Shown: positions 35,383 through 47,685, counted from the first letter of the stretch. The stretch is 64,000 nt of DNA from Marinomonas polaris DSM 16579 (GCF_900129155.1 NZ_FQVF01000010.1:62001-126000), one strand, 5' to 3'. Notes: a model not told the origin generated them from the sequence alone. Program-made: numbers and translations.

Positions 35383-35953
35383 TTATGGTCTCCTTCGTAT
35401 TCTGATTCGGGGCTATTAAGTTATTGTTTGACTCTATCTAGCCCAGAAGGTGCGGAAAAAATACTGTCTCTAGACTATAAAAGTCAATCTTGTTCATTTG
35501 CACTCTATTTACATTGTGGTGCGTAATTTTGTAATTATCTGACAAAATCGTAATATGGGCTAAAGTCAAGGTGTAGTTGGTTTTTATCTATCTTTTTGAT
35601 ATATATGGATTTTATGTGTTTTTTGTGGGTAATAAATTATGTAATTTTATACCATTATTGTTTCGGCTTATGGTTACATTCATTTGCTGAATGGTGACCA
35701 TTGAAAACCTCTTGTTCAGTCTATTTGTCTTAGTATTTTTGGCTGGTCTATAATTGCGCCTCAGACGATTTCATTGATTTGCTGATGCTAATGGATAAAA
35801 GAGAGTCGCTTTTAAACATTTGTTTGCAAATCGATGAGATTTTCAAAGTAGGCCTATGACGTGGTTACGTTACTCTTTTTTAAGGTTTATGTAAGCACGT
35901 ATAGACATTGGGTCGTGATTGACCATTCAATCGATAAGATGGTGTAAAAAGTC
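35383..35953. other. Divergent intergenic region, gltA / sdhC
   Basis: This 571-bp AT-rich stretch holds no credible gene. It must contain the promoters of gltA (leftward) and of the sdh-suc operon (rightward). One good sigma-70-like promoter is seen at 35725-35754. Two runs near 35575-35670 are very T-rich. A 24-codon frame at 35785 lacks a ribosome-binding site. No clear Crp or ArcA site could be fixed by eye. Confidence 0.6.
35725..35754 (+). promoter_or_regulatory. Candidate sigma-70 promoter for sdhCDAB
   Basis: TTGTCT (35725-35730) and TATAAT (35749-35754) are separated by 18 bp. Transcription would begin near 35761, giving a leader of about 190 nt to sdhC. Confidence 0.55.
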
Positions 35954-36331
35954 GTGAATAAAAAAAGACCAGTCAACCTTGATATTTTAACCATATCTCA
36001 GCCAGTCACAGCAATCGTGTCTATTCTTCACCGTGTAACAGGAATCATCCTTTTTGTAGGATTGGCTTTCTTGTTTTATGCATTCGATCTTTCTTTGGAA
36101 TCTCAAGAAGGTTTTGATCAGGTGGTTAATGCACTGCAAACTAGCTTTCTAGTAAAGTTTGTTATTTGGGGTGTTGTTTCTGCGCTGATGTACCACTTCG
36201 TAGCGGGTGTAAAACACTTGTTCATGGATATGGGGTATTTTGAAGAGTTAGAAAGCGGACGTCATGCTGCTATCGCAAATATTGTGATTGCTGCGGTTCT
36301 TATTGTGTTAGCGGGAGTGTGGATATGGTAA
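35954..36331 (+). CDS. sdhC: Succinate dehydrogenase cytochrome b subunit
   Basis: Membrane anchor of succinate dehydrogenase (complex II), 125 residues, three helices at about 28-47, 66-88 and 106-125. N-terminal RPVNLDILTISQPVTAIVSILHRVTG holds the quinone-site residues Ser23 and His26-Arg27. His81 in YHFVAGVKHLFMD corresponds to the haem b ligand His84 of E. coli SdhC. Start is GTG at 35954; the ribosome-binding site is weak. The stop overlaps the sdhD start. Confidence 0.93.
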   Translation: MNKKRPVNLDILTISQPVTAIVSILHRVTGIILFVGLAFLFYAFDLSLESQEGFDQVVNALQTSFLVKFVIWGVVSALMYHFVAGVKHLFMDMGYFEELESGRHAAIANIVIAAVLIVLAGVWIW

Positions 36332-36672
36332 CTCAAATCACAAGTTTTGGACGATCAGGTCTTTATGACTGGATGATGCAGCGAGTTTCTGCTGTAGTTT
36401 TGTCTTTATACACAGTTTTTATTATCGGTTATTTGTTGCTAAATCCTGATCTTACATACGACCAGTGGAGCGCTTTGTTTGAAGCTACATGGATGCGTAT
36501 ATTTAGCTTGATGGTGCTTTTGTCTATTGGTATGCATTCTTGGATTGGCTTGTGGTCTATTTCTACTGACTATATTAAAGCAACCGGTGCTCGTTTCTTT
36601 TTTCAATCTCTATGCGGTCTTGTAATGTTTGTTTACATCGTATGGGGTGTTCAGGTTCTTTGGGGGCTATAA
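36325..36672 (+). CDS. sdhD: Succinate dehydrogenase membrane anchor subunit
   Basis: Second membrane anchor, 115 residues and three helices. ATG at 36325 sits 7 bp after GGGAG; an in-frame GTG at 36319 is less well placed. The sequence MVTQITSFGRSGLYDWMMQRVSA matches the SdhD N-terminus, and HSWIGLWSISTDYIK holds the haem-side His and the quinone-site Asp-Tyr of the family. It overlaps sdhC by 7 bp and is followed by sdhA after 3 bp. Confidence 0.93.
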   Translation: MVTQITSFGRSGLYDWMMQRVSAVVLSLYTVFIIGYLLLNPDLTYDQWSALFEATWMRIFSLMVLLSIGMHSWIGLWSISTDYIKATGARFFFQSLCGLVMFVYIVWGVQVLWGL

Positions 36673-36675
36673 GTA

Positions 36676-38448
36676 ATGGCAAATATTCGTACTATTTCTT
36701 TTGATGCCATTGTTATCGGTGGCGGCGGCGCAGGTATGCGTGCAGCGCTTCAGTTAACTGAATCTGGTTTGAATACCGCATGTGTTACTAAAGTATTTCC
36801 GACTCGTTCACACACTGTATCGGCACAAGGTGGTATTACCTGTGCGATTGCAAGTGATGATCCAAATGATGATTGGCGCTGGCACATGTATGACACCGTA
36901 AAAGGGTCAGATTACATTGGTGACCAAGACGCAATCGAATACATGTGTTCTGTTGGTCCTCAAGCAGTTTTTGAACTTGAGCATATGGGTCTACCATTCT
37001 CTCGTACAGAGCAGGGTCGTATTTACCAGCGTCCATTTGGTGGACAGTCTAAAGACTTCGGTAAGGGTGGTCAGGCTGCCCGTACTTGTGCTGCTGCTGA
37101 CCGTACAGGTCATGCTCTTCTTCATACGCTTTATCAGGGTAACCTTAAAGGCGGCACGACATTCTTGAACGAATGGTATGCAACTGATCTTGTGAAAAAT
37201 AGCGAAGGTGCGGTTGTTGGTGTTATTGCAATCTGTATCGAAGATGGTGAAACCGTTTACCTAAAAGCCAAGGCAACTGTTATTGCGACTGGTGGTGCTG
37301 GCCGTATTTACCAATCTACTACCAATGCCCACATCAATACAGGTGATGGTGTGGGTATGGCATTGCGTGCTGGTTTCCCAATGCAAGATATGGAAATGTG
37401 GCAATTTCACCCAACAGGAATTTACGGTGCAGGTACACTTGTAACTGAAGGTTGTCGTGGTGAAGGTGGTTACTTAATCAATAAAGACGGTGAACGCTTC
37501 ATGGAGCGTTATGCTCCAAACGCAAAAGACCTTGCTGGTCGTGATGTTGTTGCTCGCTCAATGGTTCTTGAAATTTTGGAAGGTCGTGGATGTGGTCCTG
37601 ATGGCGATCACGTATTGCTTAAATTGGATCATTTGGGTGAAGAAACGTTGAATAAACGTCTTCCTGGTATTCTTGAGCTTTCTCGTACTTTTGCTCACGT
37701 TGATCCAGTTAAAGAGCCAATTCCAGTTATTCCTACTTGTCATTACATGATGGGTGGTATTCCAACCAATATCGGCGGCCAAGCAATTAAAATTAATGAA
37801 GCAGGTGAAGAGACGATTGTTGATGGTCTTTACGCTTGTGGTGAGGCTGCATGTGTATCTGTACATGGTGCAAACCGCCTTGGTGGTAACTCGTTACTTG
37901 ATTTGGTTGTATTTGGGCGTGCTGTTGGTATTCAAGTTAAAAAATCTTTGGATGAAGGTTTTGAGTCATTGGATGCTGCAGATACTGATATTGAAAAGGC
38001 GTTGGTTCGTCTAAATCGCTTGAATAACACAACAGGTGGCGAAAGTGTTTCTGCGGTTCGTGCAGACCTTCAGCGTGTAATGCAGCTCTACTTCGGTGTA
38101 TTCCGTGATGGCGAAGCAATGCAGAAAGGTTTGGCTCAACTTAAAGACATTCGTACTCGTGTTGAGAACTTGCACCTTGAAGATAAGAGTCAAGCCTTTA
38201 ATACTGCTCGTATTGAAGCGCTTGAACTTGAGAACCTACTGGAAGTTGCTGAAGCTACAGCGATTCCTGCTGAATTCCGTAAGGAAAGCCGTGGCGCTCA
38301 TGCGCGTAATGACTTTACTGAACGTGACGATGAAAACTGGTTGAAACATTCTTTGTTCCACCCAGCTGATAAGAAAGTGACTAAGCGCGATGTAAACTTC
38401 GCGCCAAAAACTATGGAAGCTTTCCCACCTAAAATTCGTTCATACTAA
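36676..38448 (+). CDS. sdhA: Succinate dehydrogenase flavoprotein subunit
   Basis: SdhA oxidises succinate to fumarate with covalently bound FAD; 590 residues. FAD-binding [11 protein letters not shown] is at about 15-25, and the flavin-attached histidine is His46 in [11 protein letters not shown] (E. coli His45). Active-site segments include [22 protein letters not shown] (245-265) and [11 protein letters not shown] near 355. The C-terminal helical domain is complete, ending in FPPKIRSY. Part of sdhCDAB. Confidence 0.97.
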   Translation: MANIRTISFDAIVIGGGGAGMRAALQLTESGLNTACVTKVFPTRSHTVSAQGGITCAIASDDPNDDWRWHMYDTVKGSDYIGDQDAIEYMCSVGPQAVFELEHMGLPFSRTEQGRIYQRPFGGQSKDFGKGGQAARTCAAADRTGHALLHTLYQGNLKGGTTFLNEWYATDLVKNSEGAVVGVIAICIEDGETVYLKAKATVIATGGAGRIYQSTTNAHINTGDGVGMALRAGFPMQDMEMWQFHPTGIYGAGTLVTEGCRGEGGYLINKDGERFMERYAPNAKDLAGRDVVARSMVLEILEGRGCGPDGDHVLLKLDHLGEETLNKRLPGILELSRTFAHVDPVKEPIPVIPTCHYMMGGIPTNIGGQAIKINEAGEETIVDGLYACGEAACVSVHGANRLGGNSLLDLVVFGRAVGIQVKKSLDEGFESLDAADTDIEKALVRLNRLNNTTGGESVSAVRADLQRVMQLYFGVFRDGEAMQKGLAQLKDIRTRVENLHLEDKSQAFNTARIEALELENLLEVAEATAIPAEFRKESRGAHARNDFTERDDENWLKHSLFHPADKKVTKRDVNFAPKTMEAFPPKIRSY

Positions 38449-38460
38449 GGAGTTGTGTCA

Positions 38461-39165
38461 ATGTTAGTTAGTATTTATCGCTACAATCCTGAGAAGGACG
38501 ACGCTCCTTATATGCAGGATTATGAAATTGAGTTGCCAGAAGGTAAAGACCTAATGGTGCTTGATGTTTTAAACTTGTTGAAGGCTCAAGATTCTAGTAT
38601 TTCGTACCGTCGTTCATGCCGTGAAGGTGTGTGTGGTTCAGATGGTATGAATATGTCAGGTAAAAATGGTCTAGCTTGTATCACACCAGTTTCAGAAGCA
38701 GTTAAAAAAGGTAAGTTGGTATTACGTCCACTTCCTGGTTTGCCTGTGGTTCGTGATCTTGTTGTAGATATGGGGCAATTTTATAAGCAATATGAGAAGA
38801 TTCGCCCATTCTTGATCAATGATGCGCCTGCACCAGCAATTGAGCGCTTGCAAAGCCCTGAAGAGCGTGAAAAGCTTGATGGACTTTACGAATGTATTCT
38901 ATGTGCTTGTTGTTCAACTGCTTGTCCATCTTTCTGGTGGAACCCAGATAAGTTTGTTGGGCCATCAGGTTTGTTGCAAGCATATCGTTTCTTGGCTGAT
39001 AGTCGTGATACGGCAACCCAAGAGCGTCTTAGTGATTTAGATGACCCTTTCAGTGTCTTCCGTTGCCACGGTATCATGAACTGTGTGAACGTTTGTCCTA
39101 AAGGGTTAAATCCTACTAAGGCAATTGGTAATATCCGTACTATGCTTTTGCAGAGAGCGACCTAA
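38461..39165 (+). CDS. sdhB: Succinate dehydrogenase iron-sulfur subunit
   Basis: SdhB carries the three Fe-S clusters between flavin and quinone. The start is ATG at 38461, 8 bp after AAGGAG; GTG at 38455 is too close to it. The 234 residues contain the [2Fe-2S] site (CREGVCGSDGMN...C near 53-73), the [4Fe-4S] site (CILCACCSTACP near 147-158) and the [3Fe-4S]/[4Fe-4S] site (CHGIMNCVNVCPKGL near 204-218). A terminator-like hairpin follows. Confidence 0.96.
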   Translation: MLVSIYRYNPEKDDAPYMQDYEIELPEGKDLMVLDVLNLLKAQDSSISYRRSCREGVCGSDGMNMSGKNGLACITPVSEAVKKGKLVLRPLPGLPVVRDLVVDMGQFYKQYEKIRPFLINDAPAPAIERLQSPEEREKLDGLYECILCACCSTACPSFWWNPDKFVGPSGLLQAYRFLADSRDTATQERLSDLDDPFSVFRCHGIMNCVNVCPKGLNPTKAIGNIRTMLLQRAT

Positions 39166-39215
39166 TAATGCTCCGTGTGGTTCATAATGGTAATTTGATG
39201 TGACCACCGAAAGTA

Positions 39216-39250
39216 GGCGGCTTGAATATTGATTCAATGCCGCCGTTTTT
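39216..39250 (+). terminator. Intrinsic terminator after sdhB
   Basis: GGCGGC-TTGAAT and ATTCAA-T-GCCGCC pair around a short loop and are followed by GTTTTTG. It splits the sdh genes from sucA, so the suc genes are probably transcribed from their own promoter or by read-through. Confidence 0.75.
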
Positions 39251-39252
39251 GC

Positions 39253-39540
39253 ATATTCTAATGTAGAGAATGTAACAAAAAGAATTTAAAATTCGATCTT
39301 TACGAGCAAGGATGCACTAAGAAAAGCCACTAACTCAGTGATTATGGATTCAAAGGGTTTTGTTTAATTAAATGAAACGCTTTTAGTGGCTTAGTATTGA
39401 ACGTAAAAGGGCGAAAGTAGCTGGAAATAAACAAAAAATCGAGGCTTTAATAGCCTTACGGGCCTGATAAAATGATCGATCTTAATCATAGGTTGATACC
39501 GGGACCCCGGTAGCTGGCTCGAACATAAGGGTGATCGAGA
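39253..39540 (+). other. Non-coding leader region before sucA with inverted repeats
   Basis: This stretch of 288 bp holds no gene. It has AAGCCACTAA (39324-39333) with its exact complement TTAGTGGCTT (39383-39392), and a compact hairpin TACCGGG/CCCGGTA (39497-39512) that ends 28 bp before the sucA start. These could be part of the sucA promoter-leader control. No clear -10/-35 pair was fixed. Confidence 0.45.
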
Positions 39541-42378
39541 ATGCACGAAAGTTTAATGGAGTTGCTGTGGAGCACCTCTCATTTTTCAGGTGGAAACTTG
39601 GAATATGTTGAAGGGTTGTTTGAAAGCTACCTCGTCGATCCGAACTCTGTGTCGGAAGAATGGCGTAAATGTTTTGATCAATTGCCTCGCGTAAGTGAAG
39701 CGCAATCAACTGATCTTCCTCATTCAGTGATTCAAGAACAGTTTTTACAGATTGGTAAGAACAAGTTCCGCTCAATGCCTGTTTCTACAGGCGTAGTGGC
39801 TAGTTCTGCACATGAGCAAAAACAAATTAATGTCTTGCAGTTGATTAATGCTTATCGCGTACGCGGGCATCAACATGCAACACTTGATCCGCTTGGATTG
39901 CAAAAACGTGAGAAAGTTGCCGATCTAGATATTGGTTACCACCAATTAACGGGCGCTGACTTAGATACAACATTCAATGTAGGTTCTTTGTTCTTTAACA
40001 AAGATTCTCTTAAATTAAGTGAAATTGTATCCGAGCTTGAAAAAACTTATTGCGGAAGCATAGGTTATGAATTCATGCACATTGTTGATACGCAGGAAAA
40101 AGCGTGGCTTCAGCAGCGTGTAGAATCTGTTCGTTCTCATCCAGAATACTCACAAGAAACTCGCGAAAACCTACTTGAGCGTTTGACTGCGGCTGAAGGC
40201 TTAGAGAAATATCTTGCTAGCCGTTACCCAGGTGCAAAACGTTTTGGTCTTGAGGGTGGCGAGAGTTTGATCCCTATGGTGAATGAATTGATTCAGCGTT
40301 CTGGTGCACTCGGTGCTAAAGAAGTTGTGATCGGTATGGCTCACCGTGGCCGTCTAAACGTATTAGTTAATACTCTAGGCAAAAACCCTAAAGACTTATT
40401 TGATGAGTTTGAAGGTAAAAAATTAGTTAACACTTCAGGTGACGTTAAATACCACCAAGGCTTCTCTTCTAATGTGATGACGGCTGGTGGGGAAGTTCAT
40501 ATAGCCCTTTCTTTCAACCCATCGCATTTGGAAATCGTTTCTCCTGTTGTTGAAGGTTCGGTTCGTGCTCGTCAAGATCGTCGTAAAGACACGACAGGTA
40601 AGACTGTTGTTCCTATCTCGATTCACGGTGATGCTGCTTTTGCTGGTCAAGGTGTGGTTATGGAGACATTCCAGATGTCTCAAACTCGTGCTTATCGTAC
40701 CGGCGGTACAGTACATATCGTAATCAACAACCAAGTTGGCTTTACTACCAACCGTCAAGAAGACTCGCGTTCTACTGAATATGCGACAGATGTTGCTAAA
40801 ATCATTCAAGCGCCTATCTTCCACGTTAATGGTGATGATCCTGAAGCGGTATTGTTTGTTACACAGCTAGCATTAGACTACCGTTACGAGTTTGGTCGTG
40901 ATGTTGTGATTGACATGGTTTGTTACCGTCGTCGTGGTCACAACGAAACAGACGAACCTTCTGGTACTCAGCCACTAATGTACAGTGTAATCAATAATCT
41001 GAAAACAACGCGTACTCTTTACTCAGAGCGTCTAGTTGCAGAGTCTGTTGTTACACAAGAAAAATCTGATCAAATGGTTATTGAGAATCGTGAAGATTTA
41101 GACAATGCTCGCCATGTTGCGAAAAGTCTTGTTCTTGAGTCTCAGACTGGTTCATTTGTTGATTGGAAGCCTTATCTTGGTGTTGAATGGACTGATGCAG
41201 GTGATACAACATACCCATTGGCTAAATTGCAGGAAGTCGCTAAGAAATTAACGAATATTCCAGATGGTGTGGTTGTTCAGCGTCAAGTTCAAAAGATTTA
41301 CCAAGACCGAGATAAAATGACAGCGGGTGCTTTACCTCTAAACTGGGGTTACGCAGAGACGTTAGCGTTTGCAACTTTGCTTGAGCAAGACTATCCGATT
41401 CGTATTACAGGTCAGGATTCTGGTCGTGGTACTTTCTCGCATCGTCATGCGGTAATTCATAGCCAAAAAGATGGCAGTACCTATATTCCTCTGAAACATT
41501 TGTCAGATGATCAGCCTACGATGGATCTCTATGACTCTTACCTTTCAGAAGAAGCGGTATTGGCCTTTGAGTATGGTTATGCAAGTACTTCACCTAAAGG
41601 CTTGGTTATTTGGGAAGCACAGTTTGGTGACTTTGCCAACGGTGCGCAGGTTGTAATTGATCAATTTATTACTAGTGGTGAACACAAATGGGGTCGCCTA
41701 TGTGGTTTGACTATGCTGTTGCCACATGGTTACGAAGGCCAAGGTCCTGAGCATTCTTCAGCACGACTAGAGCGCTTCTTGCAGCTTTGTGCTGAATACA
41801 ATATTCAGGTTTGTGTTCCGACGACACCTTCACAAATTTTCCACATTATTCGTCGTCAAGCGATTCGTCCTATGCGTCGTCCGCTGATCATAATGTCTCC
41901 TAAGAGTTTGTTGCGTCACAAACAAGCAATTTCGACATTAGAAGACTTGGCGGAAGGAAGCTTTAAAACAGTCTTACCAGAATCATCTGAAGCTGTTACT
42001 GCGGATAAAGTAAAACGCATTGTCCTATGTAGCGGTAAGGTTTATTTCGACTTGATTAACCGTCGTGAAGAGCTACAAAAAGATGATGTTGCTGTGATTC
42101 GTTTGGAGCAATTGTATCCGTTCCCATATGCAGACCTTGAGTCTGAGTTAGAACAGTACAAAAATGTTGATAGCTTGGTTTGGTGTCAAGAAGAGCCGAA
42201 AAACCAAGGTGCTTGGCATGCCAATCGTCACCGTATGAATCGAGTATTGGAAAAATTGTATCCAGAATTGAAAATCCGCTTTGCAGGTCGAATTTCGTCT
42301 GCTGCGCCAGCGGCTGGTTACATGTCTATCCATGTTGAAGAACAAGAAGCGCTGGTCAACGACGCATTAGTTGGTTAG
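39541..42378 (+). CDS. sucA: 2-oxoglutarate dehydrogenase E1 component
   Basis: Thiamine-diphosphate-dependent decarboxylase of the 2-oxoglutarate dehydrogenase complex, 945 residues. The N-terminal ESLMELLWSTSHFSGGNLEYVEGLFESY is the E2-binding segment of the family. The ThDP and active-site regions are seen as RFGLEGGESLIPM (about 235), GMAHRGRLNVLVN (about 264), GDAAFAGQGVVMETFQM (about 363) and RGHNETDEPS (about 464). It is followed by sucB after 33 bp. Confidence 0.97.
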   Translation: MHESLMELLWSTSHFSGGNLEYVEGLFESYLVDPNSVSEEWRKCFDQLPRVSEAQSTDLPHSVIQEQFLQIGKNKFRSMPVSTGVVASSAHEQKQINVLQLINAYRVRGHQHATLDPLGLQKREKVADLDIGYHQLTGADLDTTFNVGSLFFNKDSLKLSEIVSELEKTYCGSIGYEFMHIVDTQEKAWLQQRVESVRSHPEYSQETRENLLERLTAAEGLEKYLASRYPGAKRFGLEGGESLIPMVNELIQRSGALGAKEVVIGMAHRGRLNVLVNTLGKNPKDLFDEFEGKKLVNTSGDVKYHQGFSSNVMTAGGEVHIALSFNPSHLEIVSPVVEGSVRARQDRRKDTTGKTVVPISIHGDAAFAGQGVVMETFQMSQTRAYRTGGTVHIVINNQVGFTTNRQEDSRSTEYATDVAKIIQAPIFHVNGDDPEAVLFVTQLALDYRYEFGRDVVIDMVCYRRRGHNETDEPSGTQPLMYSVINNLKTTRTLYSERLVAESVVTQEKSDQMVIENREDLDNARHVAKSLVLESQTGSFVDWKPYLGVEWTDAGDTTYPLAKLQEVAKKLTNIPDGVVVQRQVQKIYQDRDKMTAGALPLNWGYAETLAFATLLEQDYPIRITGQDSGRGTFSHRHAVIHSQKDGSTYIPLKHLSDDQPTMDLYDSYLSEEAVLAFEYGYASTSPKGLVIWEAQFGDFANGAQVVIDQFITSGEHKWGRLCGLTMLLPHGYEGQGPEHSSARLERFLQLCAEYNIQVCVPTTPSQIFHIIRRQAIRPMRRPLIIMSPKSLLRHKQAISTLEDLAEGSFKTVLPESSEAVTADKVKRIVLCSGKVYFDLINRREELQKDDVAVIRLEQLYPFPYADLESELEQYKNVDSLVWCQEEPKNQGAWHANRHRMNRVLEKLYPELKIRFAGRISSAAPAAGYMSIHVEEQEALVNDALVG

Positions 42379-42411
42379 TACCATAGCCTGTCAGAGAGAT
42401 AAGGGTATAAA

Positions 42412-43944
42412 ATGAGCATTGAAATTAAAGCACCTACTTTTCCAGAATCTGTAGCAGACGGCACCGTTGCTACTTGGTACAAAACGCCAGGCGAAGCCTG
42501 TGCTCGTGATGAACACATTGTAGACATCGAGACAGATAAAGTTGTCTTAGAAGTCGTTGCACCTGCTGATGGTGTGCTAAAAGAAATTTTAAAAGCGGAA
42601 GGCGACATTGTATTGAGCGATGAAGTGTTGGCTATTTTTGAATCTGGTGCAGCAGCTTCTGCCGCTCCAGCTGAAAAAGCAGCCGCTCCTGCAGCTGCAG
42701 CTGCCACTTCTTCTTCAAAAGAGACTGTTCAAATTAAAGCGCCGACTTTCCCTGAATCTGTTGCTGATGGTACGGTTGCTACTTGGTACAAACAGCCAGG
42801 TGAAGCTTGTTCACGTGATGATCATATTGTTGATATCGAAACCGATAAAGTTGTTCTAGAAGTCGTAGCGCCTGCTGATGGTGTGATTGGCGAAATTTTG
42901 AAAAACGAAGGCGATACTGTTCTTAGTGACGAAGTTCTTGCTAACTTCTTGGTTGGTGCGTCTGGCGCTGAAGCGGCATCTGTTCCAGCAGCTTCTACTT
43001 CTGCTGCAGAAGCAGACGAAGACGGTGTTGCAGGTCCTGCTGCTCGTAAAGCACTTTCTGAGGCAGGTCTAACTGTTGCTCAAGTTAAGGGCACAGGCAA
43101 AGGCGGTCGTATTACTAAAGAAGATGTTGACGCTGCTGTTAAAGCAAAATCAGCAGCTCCTGTTGCCACTCCTGCAAAAGCCGCTCCTGCATCAGCTCCT
43201 AAAGCTGCAGCTACACCAATGGCAGCACTAGGCGCTGAAGGCCGGATCGAAAAACGAGTTCCTATGACTCGTCTTCGCGCAACTATTGCTAAGCGTTTGG
43301 TTGAAGCTCAGCAAACTGCTGCTCTATTGACGACTTACAATGAAGTGAACATGGGTCCAATCATGGAACTTCGTAAGAAGTACAAAGATGAGTTTATCAA
43401 AGCTCATAACGGTACTAAGCTTGGTTTTATGTCTTTCTTCGTGAAAGCGGCGACTGAAGCACTTAAACGTTTCCCTGCAGTAAACGCATCTATCGATGGC
43501 AATGACATGGTCTACCATGGTTACCAAGATATCGGTGTTGCTGTTTCTACTGATCGTGGTTTGATGGTTCCTGTTCTTCGTAATACTGAAGCAATGGGTC
43601 TTGCGGATATCGAGTCAGCAATCATGGACTTCGCGCTTCGTGGTCGTGATGGCAAACTTGGTATGGATGACATGCAAGGCGGTACTTTCACTATTACTAA
43701 TGGTGGTACTTTCGGTTCTTTGCTTTCTACGCCAATCATCAACCCACCGCAAACAGCTATCTTGGGTATGCACAAAATCCAAGAGCGCCCAATGGCAGTG
43801 AATGGTCAAGTTGTGATTCAGCCAATGATGTATTTGGCCTTGTCTTATGATCACCGTATGATTGACGGCAAAGAAGCCGTACAATTCTTGGTAACGATCA
43901 AAGACTTGCTTGAAGACCCAGCACGTCTTTTACTTGAAATCTAA
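42412..43944 (+). CDS. sucB: 2-oxoglutarate dehydrogenase E2 with two lipoyl domains
   Basis: Dihydrolipoyl succinyltransferase, 510 residues, about 100 more than E. coli SucB. The extra length is a second lipoyl domain: residues 2-77 and 106-180 are near-identical copies ([14 protein letters not shown] in both), each with a lipoyl-lysine in [11 protein letters not shown] (Lys43 and Lys146). Ala-rich linkers follow each. Then come the E1/E3-binding domain (about 205-243, [13 protein letters not shown]) and the catalytic domain ending with [15 protein letters not shown], which has the active-site His and Asp. Most copy differences are silent third-base changes, so the duplication is not recent. 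Confidence 0.96.
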   Translation: MSIEIKAPTFPESVADGTVATWYKTPGEACARDEHIVDIETDKVVLEVVAPADGVLKEILKAEGDIVLSDEVLAIFESGAAASAAPAEKAAAPAAAAATSSSKETVQIKAPTFPESVADGTVATWYKQPGEACSRDDHIVDIETDKVVLEVVAPADGVIGEILKNEGDTVLSDEVLANFLVGASGAEAASVPAASTSAAEADEDGVAGPAARKALSEAGLTVAQVKGTGKGGRITKEDVDAAVKAKSAAPVATPAKAAPASAPKAAATPMAALGAEGRIEKRVPMTRLRATIAKRLVEAQQTAALLTTYNEVNMGPIMELRKKYKDEFIKAHNGTKLGFMSFFVKAATEALKRFPAVNASIDGNDMVYHGYQDIGVAVSTDRGLMVPVLRNTEAMGLADIESAIMDFALRGRDGKLGMDDMQGGTFTITNGGTFGSLLSTPIINPPQTAILGMHKIQERPMAVNGQVVIQPMMYLALSYDHRMIDGKEAVQFLVTIKDLLEDPARLLLEI

Positions 43945-44014
43945 GTATTCGTACCAACTATTTTGTATGAATTGAATGCTGAGTGGCATTGTGTGTGCTG
44001 CTCAGCTTGACTGA

Positions 44015-45469
<1,455 letters not shown>

Positions 45470-45480
45470 TAAATTAGATT

Positions 45481-45507
45481 TGCCGGCTTCGAGCCGGCAA
45501 TTTCTGT
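45481..45507 (+). terminator. Hairpin between lpd and sucC
   Basis: TGCCGGC and GCCGGCA pair around TTCGA, followed by only a few T (AATTTC). A partial terminator or processing hairpin that could lower sucCD expression relative to upstream genes. Confidence 0.5.
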
Positions 45508-45556
45508 CTTAGCGGGCAGAGCTTATGTCAATCATTCAGATGAGCGGAAGAATCAA

Positions 45557-46723
45557 ATGAACTTACATGAATATCAGGCTAAACAGCTTTTTGCTGAATA
45601 CGGCCTGCCAGTATCTACAGGATACGCAGTAGACACGCCTGAAGCGGCAGTTGAAGCAGCGAAAAAAATTGGTGGTGACAAGTGGGTTGTTAAAGCTCAG
45701 GTTCACGCTGGTGGTCGCGGTAAAGCGGGCGGTGTAAAGCTTGTTGATTCTTATGAAGAAGTTGCAGCGTTTACACAAAACTGGATAGGCAAAAACCTCG
45801 TTACTTATCAAACAGATGCAAAGGGTCAGCCTGTTACTAAGATTCTTGTTGAATCATGCACTGACATTGCAAACGAATTGTACCTAGGTGCAGTAGTTGA
45901 CCGTTCTACTCGTCGCGTTGTTTTCATGGCGTCTACAGAAGGCGGTGTTGAAATTGAGAAAGTTGCTGAAGAAACTCCAGAACTTATTCACAAAGCGATC
46001 ATTGATCCTTTAGTTGGCGCTCAGCCTTACCAAGCTCGTGAATTGGCATTTAAATTGGGTCTTAACCCAACTCAAATCAAGCAGTTCACTAAAGTTTTCC
46101 TTGGTTTGTCTCAAATGTTCCACGACTACGATTTCGCACTTCTTGAAATCAACCCTCTTGTTATCACAGAAGAAGGTAACCTTCATTGTCTAGATGGCAA
46201 GATTGGCATCGACAGCAACGCTGTGTACCGTCAGAAGAAAATGCAAGAGTTCCACGATCCATCTCAAGAAGATGAGCGTGAAGCACATGCAGCTAAATGG
46301 GAACTTAACTACGTAGCTCTAGACGGTAACGTTGGCTGCATGGTAAACGGTGCCGGCCTAGCAATGGGTACTATGGATATCGTTAACCTACACGGTGGCA
46401 AACCTGCTAACTTCCTAGACGTAGGCGGCGGTGCGACTAAAGAGCGTGTTGCTGAAGCATTCAAAATCATCCTTTCTGACAGCAATGTTAAAGCGGTATT
46501 GGTTAACATCTTCGGTGGTATCGTTCGTTGCGATATGATCGCTGAAGGTATTATCGGTGCTGTTGAACAAGTAGGTGTTAACGTGCCTGTTGTTGTTCGT
46601 CTTGAAGGTACTAACGCAGAGAAAGGCCGTGAAGTTCTAGCAAATTCTGGTCTAGACATCATCGCTGCAACAAGTCTAAAAGACGCTGCTGAACAAGTTG
46701 TTAAAGCTGCGGAGGGCAAATAA
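45557..46723 (+). CDS. sucC: Succinyl-CoA synthetase beta subunit
   Basis: The ADP-forming beta subunit, 388 residues, converting succinyl-CoA to succinate with NTP synthesis. ATP-grasp features: [15 protein letters not shown] at the start, [15 protein letters not shown] near 46-60, and [23 protein letters not shown] near 197-220. The CoA-ligase domain has [16 protein letters not shown] near 318-334. sucD begins 2 bp after its stop. Confidence 0.97.
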   Translation: MNLHEYQAKQLFAEYGLPVSTGYAVDTPEAAVEAAKKIGGDKWVVKAQVHAGGRGKAGGVKLVDSYEEVAAFTQNWIGKNLVTYQTDAKGQPVTKILVESCTDIANELYLGAVVDRSTRRVVFMASTEGGVEIEKVAEETPELIHKAIIDPLVGAQPYQARELAFKLGLNPTQIKQFTKVFLGLSQMFHDYDFALLEINPLVITEEGNLHCLDGKIGIDSNAVYRQKKMQEFHDPSQEDEREAHAAKWELNYVALDGNVGCMVNGAGLAMGTMDIVNLHGGKPANFLDVGGGATKERVAEAFKIILSDSNVKAVLVNIFGGIVRCDMIAEGIIGAVEQVGVNVPVVVRLEGTNAEKGREVLANSGLDIIAATSLKDAAEQVVKAAEGK

Positions 46724-46725
46724 TA

Positions 46726-47598
46726 ATGTCTGTTTTAATAAACAAAGATACTAAAGTAATCTGTCAAGGTTTCACTGGCGGACAAGGTACGTTCCACTCT
46801 GAGCAAGCAATTGCTTACGGAACGAAAATGGTCGGCGGTGTTACTCCTGGTAAAGGTGGTCAAACTCACCTAGGTCTACCCGTTTTTAACACAGTTAAAG
46901 AAGCTGTTGAACAAACAGGTGCAGAAGCGTCTGTTATCTACGTTCCAGCTCCTTTCTGCAAAGATTCTATCCTTGAAGCAGCTAATTCTGGTATTAAACT
47001 AATCGTTTGTATCACTGAAGGCGTTCCGACTCTTGACATGCTTGACTGTAAAGTTAAATGTGACGAGCTAGGCGTACGTCTAATCGGCCCTAACTGCCCA
47101 GGTGTTATCACACCAGGTGAATGTAAGATCGGTATCATGCCTGGTCATATTCATATGCCGGGTAAAGTAGGTATAGTATCTCGTTCTGGTACGTTGACTT
47201 ATGAAGCTGTTAAGCAAACTACTGATGCTGGCTTCGGTCAATCTACTTGCGTAGGTATCGGTGGAGACCCAATCCCTGGTACTAACTTCATCGACGTATT
47301 GGAAATGTTCCAAAACGATCCACAAACTGAAGCGATTGTTATGATCGGTGAAATTGGTGGTACTGCTGAAGAAGAAGCGGCTGCTTACATCAAAGCAAAC
47401 GTGACTAAGCCTGTTGTTTCTTACATTGCTGGTGTTACAGCACCTGCTGGTAAGCGTATGGGTCACGCTGGCGCGATCATTTCTGGCGGTAAAGGAACAG
47501 CTGACGAGAAATTCGCAGCTCTTCAAGACGCTGGTGTTAAAACTGTTCGCTCTCTAGCGGACATCGGTACTGCACTTAAAGAAATCACTGGCTGGTAA
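46726..47598 (+). CDS. sucD: Succinyl-CoA synthetase alpha subunit
   Basis: The alpha subunit, 290 residues, holding the CoA-binding domain ([21 protein letters not shown] near 12-33) and the phospho-histidine in [16 protein letters not shown] near 244-260. The catalytic glutamate context [13 protein letters not shown] (about 208) is present. End of the sdh-suc cluster, followed by a strong terminator. Confidence 0.97.
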   Translation: MSVLINKDTKVICQGFTGGQGTFHSEQAIAYGTKMVGGVTPGKGGQTHLGLPVFNTVKEAVEQTGAEASVIYVPAPFCKDSILEAANSGIKLIVCITEGVPTLDMLDCKVKCDELGVRLIGPNCPGVITPGECKIGIMPGHIHMPGKVGIVSRSGTLTYEAVKQTTDAGFGQSTCVGIGGDPIPGTNFIDVLEMFQNDPQTEAIVMIGEIGGTAEEEAAAYIKANVTKPVVSYIAGVTAPAGKRMGHAGAIISGGKGTADEKFAALQDAGVKTVRSLADIGTALKEITGW

Positions 47599-47628
47599 GC
47601 TAGTATTTTAAAGTGTTACTGATTATAA

Positions 47629-47657
47629 AATCCCTGCTTCGGCGGGGATTTTTTTGC
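47629..47657 (+). terminator. Intrinsic terminator after sucD
   Basis: AATCCCTGC and GCGGGGATT pair with one wobble around TTCG, followed by seven T. Confidence 0.88.
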
Positions 47658-47685
47658 TTTGTAGGTACGTAAGTAGGTGTCAAAA

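Noticed and set aside
35785..35859. A 24-codon frame between the sdh promoter and sdhC as a leader peptide.
   Set aside because: No ribosome-binding site, no codon repetition or regulatory hairpin tied to it, and such short frames are expected by chance.
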